The notes: a model not told the origin generated them from the sequence alone. A DNA stretch of 7,927 nucleotides from Candidatus Methanophagales archaeon (GCA_030668065.1 DAOUUS010000064.1:1-7927); one strand, 5' to 3'. Shown: positions 1-6,317, counted from the stretch's first letter. Program-made: numbers and translations.

Positions 1-1461
1 GCGGTTCGGCTGATGCAAGGCGATTTAACTCCAAATGAGGTCTTTGATATGTTGGAGGGTATGGGACACCCGGTCACGCGCGACTCTCTGGAACGTATTG
101 GTATTAACTACGAGTTCGGGAAAAAAACGTTCTGTATCTACCTCTTTTATCCGAAGAACTCAAAAAAATCCACAACCGATGCCCCATCTGTAAAAAAAGA
201 CTCTACGTCCAAAAAACAGACAAAAGAATAGTCAGAACATTGTCAGGCGAGATACGGTTTACTATACGTTCCAGATACTGTAAGGAACACGGTTCATTCG
301 ATGAGTCTTTAGTTTCGCTCGTTAATCGGATATGTCCTGCTGGTCGCAACTTTGACAGCAAAGTAATGGTTGCAATTGGCATTTTACGATGGTTTTTCGA
401 CTATCAACGAGAAGAGATCAGAACCATTCTTTTGTCAAGGGGAATTCATATCTCAACTGGCGAGATTTCTAACCTGTCGGAAGAGTTTTTACTAAGGTTT
501 TATGCTCTACACAAAAGACATGTACCTCAAATGAAAGCCCTTTTTTTAAAAAGAGGGGGTGTACGGCTTCATCTTGACGGAACAGGTGAGACCGGTAACG
601 AAATTGTGTTTATGGCGAAAGAAGGGGAGACAGGAATTACTATGGATGCTCAAATCAGCACCACCGAAAGCAAAAAATACGTGAAGGCGTTCCTGCAAGC
701 ACTGAATTCGCTATACGGGACTCCAATAGTAGTAGTCATAGATATGAGTGAACAGATCCGTGAAGCAGTAACTGAGGTTTTTCCTGAGGCTCCACAGCAA
801 ATATGTCACTATCATCTTGTCAATAACCTGGGGAAACGCATTTTCAAAGAGAAATACGCCGCGTTTCGCAAGAGCATGGTGGAAATGCGGATTCTAAGCC
901 AACTCAAAAAAAATGAAAGAAGATATGGAGGCGACCCTAACGGAGATTGATAAAGAAGGAGAAGCAAGTGGAGGAAAGCTCATCCAAGCAGCAAGACAAA
1001 TAACGAAAAACTGCAGACAACACGCAAATGAACTTTTCGTGGAAGTAAAAGACAACTCTGGTAATGTAGTGGAAATTATGCGCGACAACAACATTGAAGA
1101 ACGCAGCCACCGGTGGAGCAGAATGCACATACGAAGACGAACCGGAAGGACCAGAACAACGAATGAAATGGCTCAATACGGTGCGCTAACAGCAATTTTT
1201 TCGAATTTTGAGAATGAAACTTATGTGAATGAAATACTCGCGGACGTGAAAGACTTTATTCGAGAGTTGCAGGACATCACACCTGAAGAACTCCATAGCT
1301 CAAGAGAGCGGGTAAGTCCGTACGTACGCAAAGAAATGATACGCTCCGACACTAAAAGAACAAATCTTCTGAAAGAATTCATAAACTTGCTTGAAGATGG
1401 ATACTCACTTGAAAGCTGGCTTACCAAACTCAACTTTTCCAACCCCATAATGACTCCATAG
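1..1461 (+). pseudogene. DDE transposase, partial at 5' end, two frameshifts
   Basis: A mobile-element transposase is spread over three successive reading-frame segments. Segment 1 (1 to about 120-155) enters from outside the window and has an HTH-like stretch (TPNEVFDMLEG...TRDSLERIG). Segment 2 runs to about 906. It holds a zinc-finger pair, CPIC (180-191) and CKEH (279-290), and two likely catalytic aspartates, one in LHLDGT (Asp codon 576) and one in VVVIDMSE (Asp codon 741). These are followed by CHYHLVNNLGKRIF, the Cys/His signature seen between the second D and the E in MULE/IS256-like transposases. Segment 3 (from about 907) carries the probable catalytic Glu in NNIEERSHRW (1096-1101) and the basic RRRTGRT stretch. 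Between segments 1 and 2 one base appears missing; between 2 and 3 one base appears extra, inside an eight-A run (906-913). The two shifts cancel. The IS family is unassigned, and because the left end is absent no terminal inverted repeats can be paired. Segment 2 can start at a TTG at 240, but its zinc finger begins upstream of that, so 240 is not the true start. Confidence 0.85.
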
Positions 1462-1647
1462 AACTAAGCTATTTATGTGAGGAAACTACTTTGGATTTTA
1501 GAGCTACTAAGACCCTAAACAGATAGGGCAGAGTCCTTATTTATACCAAGCTCAACTGCCCTCAGCACATATAAGGTGCTTCTTCTTCTCTTATCGTCTA
1601 TTTATCAGTAGAGTGTACGGAAAGTAGCGCCTTTCACCTTTGCTTTT

Positions 1648-1683
1648 GTGCTAACCAACTAAAAGCGTTGCGTGCTAACAACC
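1648..1683 (+). repeat. Direct repeat upstream of the MBL-fold gene promoter
   Basis: GTGCTAAC occurs at 1648-1655 and again at 1672-1679, exactly 24 bp apart. Both copies continue into a similar AAC-rich sequence (CAAC and AACC). They lie just upstream of the TATA-like element at about 1700. Two same-orientation copies near a promoter suggest an operator for a dimeric regulator, but this is inference and chance is possible. Confidence 0.35.
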
Positions 1684-1689
1684 GTTAAA

Positions 1690-1712
1690 TAACAACAAGT
1701 TTAATATAGTAT
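1690..1712 (+). promoter_or_regulatory. Putative archaeal promoter of the MBL-fold gene
   Basis: The A/T-rich element TTTAATATAG (1700-1709), preceded by ACAACAAG, fits an archaeal TATA box with a purine-rich BRE. Initiation about 25 bp downstream, near 1730, would leave a leader of roughly 15 nt before the ATG at 1745. No strong Shine-Dalgarno sequence is present. Confidence 0.5.
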
Positions 1713-1744
1713 ATCTACCGTCAAACATATTAGAGTAGCGACCA

Positions 1745-2521
1745 ATGACAAAACTATGCGTACTGGCAAGCGGAAGCAAAGGAAATGCTATTTATGTCTC
1801 TAATAGCAGAACCGCCATTTTAATAGATGCCGGTCTGTCAGGTATAGAGCTCGAACGGCGTTTACGGTCAATAGGTACCGGAGCGGAAGCACTGGATGCA
1901 ATTGTGGTCTCACACGAGCATACAGACCATATTCAAAGTGTAGGTGTGCTCTCACGCCGTTTCCAACTGCCGGTTTACATCAACGAACCAACGCTGACCG
2001 CAGCGCAGACCGAACTTGGCGCCATACAGGAAACCATAGGATTTCAAAGTGGAACTGCCTTCGACATAGGTAGCCTTACAATCCACCCTTTTTCCGTTTC
2101 TCACGATGCTGCCGACCCCGTGGGGTTCACGATTCAAGACGGTAGCGCAAAGGTAGGTATTGCCACAGATCTTGGTGTTGCAACGGAGTCGGTGTGCCAC
2201 AGCCTCAAAGGATGCCAGCTTGTAGTACTGGAAGCGAATCACGATATTAAGATGCTGGAAGAGGGGCCATATCCGTGGGAACTAAAACAGCGGATTCAAA
2301 GCAACCTGGGGCACCTCTCAAATGAGGCGTCCCGTGATCTTTTGAGCAAAGTTGCCAGCAGCCAACTCGAACATGTGATTTTGGCACACCTCAGTGAGAC
2401 CAATAACCACCCCGACCGGGCTTTGTCGGTAGTACAGGCTGCCGCGGACCATCACGCAAACCGACTCCACATTGCCAGTCAGCATACGGCAGGAGATATT
2501 ATTACCATAGACGGCACTTAA
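1745..2521 (+). CDS. Metallo-beta-lactamase-fold hydrolase, YycJ/WalJ-like
   Basis: A 258-aa protein of full family length. It starts with the typical CVLASGSKGNA segment and contains the metal-binding motif HEHTDH (residues 57-62), which coordinates two metal ions in this fold. Further conserved blocks are VSHDAADPVGF (118-128), ATDLG (140-144), LEANHD (162-167), GHLSNEAS (189-196) and AHLSETNN (214-221), which together match the YycJ/WalJ-type subfamily. That subfamily is best known from bacteria, and its members are thought to be nucleases or phosphodiesterases; the substrate here is unknown. No signal peptide or membrane segment is seen, so the protein is cytoplasmic. The gene has its own promoter and a roughly 80-bp gap to the next gene, so it is probably monocistronic. 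The bacterial-style sequence in an archaeal setting suggests horizontal acquisition, possibly from a Desulfobacterota-like donor. Confidence 0.88.
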   Translation: MTKLCVLASGSKGNAIYVSNSRTAILIDAGLSGIELERRLRSIGTGAEALDAIVVSHEHTDHIQSVGVLSRRFQLPVYINEPTLTAAQTELGAIQETIGFQSGTAFDIGSLTIHPFSVSHDAADPVGFTIQDGSAKVGIATDLGVATESVCHSLKGCQLVVLEANHDIKMLEEGPYPWELKQRIQSNLGHLSNEASRDLLSKVASSQLEHVILAHLSETNNHPDRALSVVQAAADHHANRLHIASQHTAGDIITIDGT

Positions 2522-2550
2522 AACTATGCTTACCGTGCTGCCTAATTTTA

Positions 2551-2568
2551 GCGTGTTAAATATTTAAA
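2551..2568 (+). promoter_or_regulatory. Putative archaeal promoter of the UPF0280 gene
   Basis: GTTAAATATTTAAAG contains a TATA-like core (about 2556-2566) in the 80-bp gap after the hydrolase gene. Initiation about 25 bp downstream would fall near 2586, giving a leader of only about 10-15 nt. This supports independent transcription of the downstream gene. Confidence 0.5.
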
Positions 2569-2585
2569 GACAAGAGAAACATTAC

Positions 2586-2605
2586 GAGGATCTAAGATGA
2601 AATGA
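2586..2605 (+). promoter_or_regulatory. Ribosome-binding region with a two-codon ORF overlapping the start
   Basis: GAGG at 2586-2589 is a plausible Shine-Dalgarno core. It sits 7 nt before an ATG at 2597 but 12 nt before the ATG of the UPF0280 frame at 2602. The 2597 start encodes only Met-Lys and then TGA (2603-2605), and that stop overlaps the 2602 ATG as ATGA. This arrangement could couple termination to re-initiation, or 2597 may be an accident of sequence. Confidence 0.4.
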
Positions 2606-3291
2606 AAGAGCGATTCACGCTAAAAGAGACCTTCGCATGGATTTCGGCAGACGAAAAGAGGTACATAGAAGTAGCAAAAGCGGAGCTAAAAGAACGTAGA
2701 ACGGATTTGGAACGGTTTGTGCGCTGGCAGCCCTACTTTGCCGTTACGCTTGATGAGTATCCGATAGACAAAACGAATGAGCTACCCGAGATTGTGCTAC
2801 GAATGATAGAATCCGCGAGTAAGTTCGGCATAGGTCCGATGTCCGCAGTAGCAGGTACTTTAGCGGAATTTGCAGTGGCTGCGATGCGAGATGCAGGTGC
2901 TACTTATGCAATGGTGGATAACGGCGGTGACGTTGCATTGATAACCGATAGAGACGTGCTAGTTGGAGTATATGCAGGAGAAAGCCCATTTTCTAATAAA
3001 ATCGCACTTAAGATACGACCTTCATCTGTTTTATTGGGTATCTGCACCTCGTCGGGGTCCGTGGGCCATTCTATAAGCTTTGGTAACGCGGATGCTGCAA
3101 CGGTGATGAGTAATAGCGCATCATTGTCCGATGCCGCTGCTACTGCGCTTTGCAATTCCGTTAGCGATGTGCAATCCGTTAAAAACGCTTTTCAGACGAT
3201 TGAGCATGTGGACGGCATCCGGGGTGCACTTGTGATATACAAGGATGTGCTCGCGACATGCGGGAAACTAGCGGAGATTGTTCGCTTATAA
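2602..3291 (+). CDS. UPF0280 family protein (ApbE-like superfamily)
   Basis: A 229-aa protein matching UPF0280 in length and motifs: GIGPMSAVAGTLAEF (residues 76-90), VDNGGDVAL (105-113), GICTSSGSVGHSISFG (146-161) with NADAATV after it, and LSDAAATALCN (175-185). The family is widespread in methanogens and related archaea and shares the fold of ApbE, the flavin transferase, but its own reaction is not established to my knowledge. The protein appears soluble. The ATG at 2602 is the only reasonable start because a stop lies in frame at 2593-2595. It has its own TATA element, and the stop codon is followed almost at once by a strong hairpin and the 57-bp repeat array, so transcription probably ends there. 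Confidence 0.88.
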   Translation: MKERFTLKETFAWISADEKRYIEVAKAELKERRTDLERFVRWQPYFAVTLDEYPIDKTNELPEIVLRMIESASKFGIGPMSAVAGTLAEFAVAAMRDAGATYAMVDNGGDVALITDRDVLVGVYAGESPFSNKIALKIRPSSVLLGICTSSGSVGHSISFGNADAATVMSNSASLSDAAATALCNSVSDVQSVKNAFQTIEHVDGIRGALVIYKDVLATCGKLAEIVRL

Positions 3292-3292
3292 C

Positions 3293-3321
3293 TCAAACTT
3301 TCTTTAGGAAAGAAAGTTTGA
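3293..3321 (+). terminator. Strong hairpin just after the UPF0280 stop codon
   Basis: TCAAACTTTCTTT (3293-3305) and AAAGAAAGTTTGA (3309-3321) are perfect inverted complements, giving a 13-bp stem with the 3-nt loop AGG. The hairpin starts 2 bp after the TAA. It lacks a T-run after the stem, so it is not a classic terminator, but it could stop transcription or protect the 3' end of the mRNA. The right arm is also the head of the first copy of the 57-bp repeat. Confidence 0.6.
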
Positions 3322-3578
3322 TCAAGGAAACAGCTTTTGGGGATTGGATGCTTGAGTTCTGTGGGGAAGAAAGTTTGATCAAAGAAACAGCTTTTGGGGA
3401 TTGGATGCCCAAATTATTTGGGAGAGAAAGTTTGATCAAAGAAACAGCTTTTGGGGATTGGATGCTTGAGTTCTGAGGGGAAGAAAGTTTGATCAAAGAA
3501 ACAGCTTTTGGGGATTGGATGCCCAAATTATTTGGGAGAGAAAGTTTGATCAAGGAAACAGCTTTTGGGGATTGGATG
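3312..3578 (+). repeat. Five-copy tandem array with a 57-bp period
   Basis: A 39-bp core beginning GAAAGTTTGATCAA and ending GGGGATTGGATG starts at 3312, 3369, 3426, 3483 and 3540, an exact 57-bp step. The core varies only at one A/G position (G in copies 1 and 5). The 18-bp segments between cores alternate: type A CTTGAGTTCTGNGGGGAA (3351, 3465) and type B CCCAAATTATTTGGGAGA (3408, 3522), so the array is a 114-bp dimer present twice plus a final core. Each core contains the palindrome TTGATCAA (TTTGATCAAA in copies 2-4), and type B is itself a hairpin (CCCAAA/TTTGGG around TTA). Because 57 is 19 codons, reading frames stay open across the array on both strands. The function is unknown. Confidence 0.95.
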
Positions 3579-3826
3579 CTCGATTCAAGATACAGGATGT
3601 TAAGGGTAATTCAGACGCATAGGGATTGGGGAATATATGGGTTAAGTTATGAGCCGGCAATTGAAATTCATTAAAGCTGTGGAATCAGACCATAGTCTGG
3701 CATCTGGCATATCCTAATGGATATATATATTACAAGGAGACAAATAGAAGATTTGTGGACATGGTTATAGAACTGATTCAATCTTTGTCAAACCGGTGTC
3801 ACGCAAGATAGCATAAAAGACATAAA
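3579..3826 (+). other. Post-array spacer and NAD kinase leader
   Basis: This 248-bp stretch has no convincing gene. A small hairpin CAGAC/GTCTG (3686-3699) is followed by a perfect 7-bp tandem duplication, CTGGCATCTGGCAT (3697-3710). Downstream of the TATA element is AAGGAGA (3734-3740) and a possible leader ORF of 18 codons starting at GTG 3755 (ATG 3761 is in frame), ending TAG 3809-3811, 15 nt before the NAD kinase ATG. The spacing from AAGGAGA to the GTG is 14 nt, long for a ribosome-binding site, so the leader peptide is speculative. Confidence 0.5.
3716..3733 (+). promoter_or_regulatory. Putative archaeal promoter of the NAD kinase gene
   Basis: GGATATATATATTAC (3719-3733) is a TATA-like element. 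Initiation about 25 bp downstream would give an unusually long leader of roughly 75 nt before the ATG at 3827, compared with the short leaders implied for the other genes here. Confidence 0.45.
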
Positions 3827-4921
3827 ATGAAAATAGGTTTCCTCATCAACCCGATAGCGGGAATGGGTGGGTCCGTAGGGCTAAAAGGTACGGACGGACT
3901 GGTAAACGAAGCGGTGAACCGAGGTGCCCAGCCAATAGCATTAGCGCGAGCGAAGAAAAGCATGCAAGAACGGGATATAGACGCTACTATCCTTACTTGC
4001 GCAGGTGAGATGGGCGAAGCTGCGGTATTAAACCAGAACTACGAGGTGGTCTATTCGTACGATGGACGAAGCACGAATGAGGATACAAAGAACGCATGTA
4101 CGCTATTCCTGGAACAGGGCGTAGAACTACTACTGTTCTGTGGTGGTGATGGCACAGCGCGGGATGTGTACAGCGTAGTCGGCAAAGCGATACCGATATT
4201 AGGAATCCCTGCGGGTGTGAAGATGCACTCTGCGGTATTTGCGATAAGTCCTAAAAGTGCCACGAAATTAGTCGAGCTTTTTGTGGCGGGCGATACGGAA
4301 CTGCGAGATGCGGAGATAATGGATACTGATGAAGACGCATACAGACGAAACGAACTGCGGATGACGGTATTTGGGTATGCACGCATGCCATACGAGCCGG
4401 TTCTGGTACAGCAAGGAAAAAGCTTGTTCCAGAGTGTGAGTGAAGAAAGAGCGAAGGAAGAGATAGCAAAGTTCGCATCCGAGTTCATGATACCCGAAGA
4501 ACTTTACATCTTAGGTGCCGGGACTACAACCCATAAAATCGCGGAGTTGTTGGGCTTGGGCGAGGAGAAGACATTGCTGGGTGTGGATGCCGTGAAGAAC
4601 GGTAAATTGGTGGGTAAAGATTTGAATGAACAGGAACTGTTGCAATTACTGGAGCACGAGCCAAGGGCAAGGTTACTGGTTAGCCCTATTGGTGCGCAGG
4701 GTTTTGTCTTCGGTCGTGGCAATCAGCAGTTGAGTGCAGAAGTAATAGAGAAGGTCGGCGTAGAGAATGTGATTGCGCTTGCTACACCGCAAAAGCTGCA
4801 GGAAACGCCGGTTCTTATGGTTGATACTGGCAGCGAAGAGCTGGACAAGCAGTTTAGTGGGTATATGAGCGTGGTTTGTGGGTATCAGTTGGCGCAGCGG
4901 AAAGAAGTGCGGCTGGGATGA
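3827..4921 (+). CDS. ATP-NAD kinase family protein (COG3199-type)
   Basis: A 364-aa soluble protein, predicted to phosphorylate NAD+ to NADP+ using ATP or polyphosphate and so to supply NADP for biosynthesis. The N-terminus MKIGFLINPIAGMGGSVGLK is typical of the COG3199 branch. The catalytic/nucleotide motif GGDGTARDV is at residues 106-114, followed by ILGIPAGVKMHSAVFA (124-139), the conserved substrate-site block. The remaining C-terminal domain, including YILGAGTTTHKIAE and VSPIGAQGFVFGRGNQQLS, also fits this branch. Some relatives act in acetoin catabolism or have unknown substrates, so NAD specificity is inferred from family. The start is chosen because it places the conserved INP motif at the N-terminus; no clear Shine-Dalgarno sequence precedes it. 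The next gene begins 46 bp downstream with its own promoter. Confidence 0.88.
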   Translation: MKIGFLINPIAGMGGSVGLKGTDGLVNEAVNRGAQPIALARAKKSMQERDIDATILTCAGEMGEAAVLNQNYEVVYSYDGRSTNEDTKNACTLFLEQGVELLLFCGGDGTARDVYSVVGKAIPILGIPAGVKMHSAVFAISPKSATKLVELFVAGDTELRDAEIMDTDEDAYRRNELRMTVFGYARMPYEPVLVQQGKSLFQSVSEERAKEEIAKFASEFMIPEELYILGAGTTTHKIAELLGLGEEKTLLGVDAVKNGKLVGKDLNEQELLQLLEHEPRARLLVSPIGAQGFVFGRGNQQLSAEVIEKVGVENVIALATPQKLQETPVLMVDTGSEELDKQFSGYMSVVCGYQLAQRKEVRLG

Positions 4922-4940
4922 AAAAAAAATCTTTAAATGC
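4921..4940 (+). promoter_or_regulatory. Putative archaeal promoter of the 265-aa protein gene
   Basis: A run of nine A's leads into TCTTTAAATGC (4930-4940), a good TATA-like element lying directly after the NAD kinase stop codon. Initiation about 25 bp downstream falls near 4960, only about 8 nt before the ATG at 4968, so the mRNA is probably leaderless or nearly so. Confidence 0.55.
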
Positions 4941-4967
4941 AAATGTCTGAAACATTAAGATTGACTC

Positions 4968-5765
4968 ATGGCATACGAGAAGTTCAGAAAAGAAGTAGAG
5001 CGGATACTGGAAGAGCAAGCGGAACCACTAACCTGGAACGAGCTAAAAGCGCGTTCTACCAAACTGAAACAGAAAGCGCCGTATCACGTGTACGTGCAGA
5101 AATTACAAGGCGACATCGGGCTGGTGCGGTTCAAACGTGCAAATAAAACCGTTTGGGCATTACGGAAATGGTTTGAAGCAGGTAGGTTTAGGGAATTATT
5201 ACCTGCAAAGGTACGGTTTACTGTTTTAAGCGTAAAAAACAATCATGCAATTGCAGCAAACGAATACTGGGAACTGAAACGGATTTATCCGTTGAACAGC
5301 CCGCTAAATAGATGGGATGTGATAGTGGCAGAAGTGGATGATTTTTTCCCGGAAGAGGACAAAAGACCGGATAGCATAAGGATACGAGACTGCGAGCACT
5401 CACGACGGATTGAGGATGACGAAGAGCGAATAAGAATTGCGGAAAAAATAGCGGAGAGTGGCGAATTCATGCATACTGACGCCTGGAAAGGGAAGACGCT
5501 GGGTCTGACAAAGCCGCGATTCCGGTGCTTTTACTTCTACGATTCCAAATGCCAGTTCTTTTGTGACCAGAGCGTTTGTGTGGGGCATGACATGGACGTG
5601 GAAGAAGGGGGGGAGAGCACCGAAATAAAAGGCGATAAGGTTTATTTCGTGTTAGAAGCAAAGGAGCGAGCACGTGGCGAGTTTGTATGGGAAAAGTCGG
5701 GGGTTGTGTGGAGCATAAAAACGGTGATTTCACTGACCGATCCGAATCAGCGGCGATTGCTGTAA
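4968..5765 (+). CDS. Uncharacterised protein, probable winged-helix N-terminus and Cys cluster
   Basis: I do not recognise this 265-aa protein. Residues 1-66 alternate helices and a short beta-like tail (EKFRKEVERILEEQ, then LTWNELKAR, then GLVRFKRANKTVWALR), a pattern that suggests a winged-helix DNA- or RNA-binding domain. A mixed middle region follows, and then residues 187-207 with Cys at 187, 195, 199 and 204 and His at 207, which could bind a metal; Cys142 and His144 may contribute. The segment 135-165 is rich in charged residues. There is no signal peptide or membrane helix. The protein is convergent with the toxin-antitoxin genes, with 15 bp between its stop codon and the restored toxin end. 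The preceding promoter suggests its own transcript. Codon use resembles the NAD kinase gene, so it is probably resident and not recently acquired. A regulatory or nucleic-acid role is only a guess. Confidence 0.75.
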   Translation: MAYEKFRKEVERILEEQAEPLTWNELKARSTKLKQKAPYHVYVQKLQGDIGLVRFKRANKTVWALRKWFEAGRFRELLPAKVRFTVLSVKNNHAIAANEYWELKRIYPLNSPLNRWDVIVAEVDDFFPEEDKRPDSIRIRDCEHSRRIEDDEERIRIAEKIAESGEFMHTDAWKGKTLGLTKPRFRCFYFYDSKCQFFCDQSVCVGHDMDVEEGGESTEIKGDKVYFVLEAKERARGEFVWEKSGVVWSIKTVISLTDPNQRRLL

Positions 5766-5780
5766 TCGGAAGTTACATGT

Positions 5781-6112
5781 TCATTGACGAAGAATATTTA
5801 CTATCCTATCAACTATTTGATTAATCTTTTCATGTTTAAGGCGACCAACTCTGTACAGAATGATGTAACGATCTGCTGTAAATATACGATTAGGTCGCAC
5901 ATTACTCTTTCGCATAAGCGTTCCCGTTTCAAAATCACATCGTCAATTGAAATTGCGTATCTGTCTCTAATAGACTGACTGGTTATCTGGCAAAGAATTA
6001 AATCAGCTCCTTCTAACTCTGCAATTACCAAAGCGGGTCGCCTTTTCGCTTGGGTTAAATCGGAGAAGGGGAAAGGAACGACTACTACATCCCCTTTCAC
6101 AAATCTTTCCAT
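5781..6112 (-). pseudogene. MazF/PemK-like toxin, one frameshift
   Basis: The N-terminal 58 residues are a clear MazF/PemK-family endoribonuclease start: MERFVKGDVVVVPFPFSDLT, then RRPALVI (residues 24-30) and ILCQITS. After Asp58 (codon 5939-5941) the annotated frame degenerates and stops at 5813. Moving to the neighbouring frame at 5936 restores the family's C-terminus: DFETGTLMRKSNVRPNRIFT, then ADRYIILYRVGRLKHEKINQ and IVDRIVNILRQ, ending at TGA 5781-5783. The restored protein is about 109 aa, normal length. The lesion is net plus two bases (TGTG where TG would do, near 5936-5940) or one base missing. Without correction the cell would make a 99-aa protein with a nonsense C-terminus, probably an inactive toxin. 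GAGG about 7 nt before the ATG is a good ribosome-binding site. The start overlaps the antitoxin end by 16 nt. Confidence 0.85.
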
Positions 6113-6291
6113 GCTTCATCCTCTTCAGAACTCAGCCAATCTTTTTTAAGGGACGATTCACTTGCTATTGCCAAATCCCTCTTTTGTGCCACGGCTTTTC
6201 TCTCTAAAAAGCGTATAAAATCCAGTAACTCCATAAGATAGAGTTCGGGGACCTTTTCTATCTCCTCTGCAATTAATTCTTTCACTTCCAT
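6097..6291 (-). CDS. Antitoxin of a MazF-type pair (DUF2281-like)
   Basis: A 64-aa acidic small protein upstream of and overlapping the MazF-like toxin, the usual antitoxin-first order. The N-terminal half (KELIAEEIEKVPELYLMELL, then DFIRFLERK) is an amphipathic helical region like DUF2281 proteins. The C-terminal tail (ASESSLKKDWLSSEEDEAWK) is the charged segment that in such antitoxins wraps the toxin, ending DL. Its expected role is to neutralise the toxin and, with it, possibly repress their promoter, although no obvious DNA-binding domain is visible. It is intact and has its own TATA element, while its partner toxin is frameshifted, so it may be an orphan or may buffer related toxins elsewhere. 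Confidence 0.8.
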   Translation of the reverse strand: MEVKELIAEEIEKVPELYLMELLDFIRFLERKAVAQKRDLAIASESSLKKDWLSSEEDEAWKDL

Positions 6292-6317
6292 TTTTCTTGC
6301 ACTCTAATTTTATGAAT

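Larger units (their letters stand above)
1462..1744. other. Intergenic region after the transposase
   Basis: No gene is seen in this 283-bp stretch. The right end of the insertion element should lie here but cannot be placed without its left end. Weak hairpins are visible: AGGGCAG (1525-1531) with CTGCCCT (1556-1562), and AGCAC (1564-1568) with GTGCT (1576-1580). The second is followed by a pyrimidine-rich TCTTCTTCTCTTA run and could act as a weak transcription terminator. The distal part contains the repeat and promoter of the next gene, listed separately. Confidence 0.6.

Noticed and set aside
121..127. Programmed -1 frameshift on the A7 run in the transposase
   Set aside because: Cannot be excluded, but the second shift goes the opposite way and the first junction could equally lie near 153, so decay or sequencing error is simpler.
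3474..3476. Selenocysteine codon (TGA in place of TGT)
   Set aside because: The surrounding repeat is not a known selenoprotein and no SECIS-like element is recognised; a point mutation explains it.
3293..3553. Minus-strand 86-aa repeat ORF
   Set aside because: Open only because the 57-bp period is a multiple of three; low-complexity repeat with no flanking unique coding sequence, promoter or ribosome-binding site.
3312..3578. CRISPR array
   Set aside because: Repeats of 39 bp look CRISPR-like, but inserts are only 18 bp and repeat in an A-B-A-B order instead of being unique, and no cas genes are seen.
4051..4488. Minus-strand 145-aa ORF inside the NAD kinase gene
   Set aside because: Serine-rich shadow with no family resemblance, lying entirely inside a well-supported gene on the other strand.
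4937..5146. Plus-strand 69-aa ORF
   Set aside because: Out-of-frame shadow of the start of the 265-aa gene.
5784..5978. Plus-strand 64-aa ORF
   Set aside because: Lies over the C-terminal part of the MazF-like toxin on the opposite strand, with no recognisable features.
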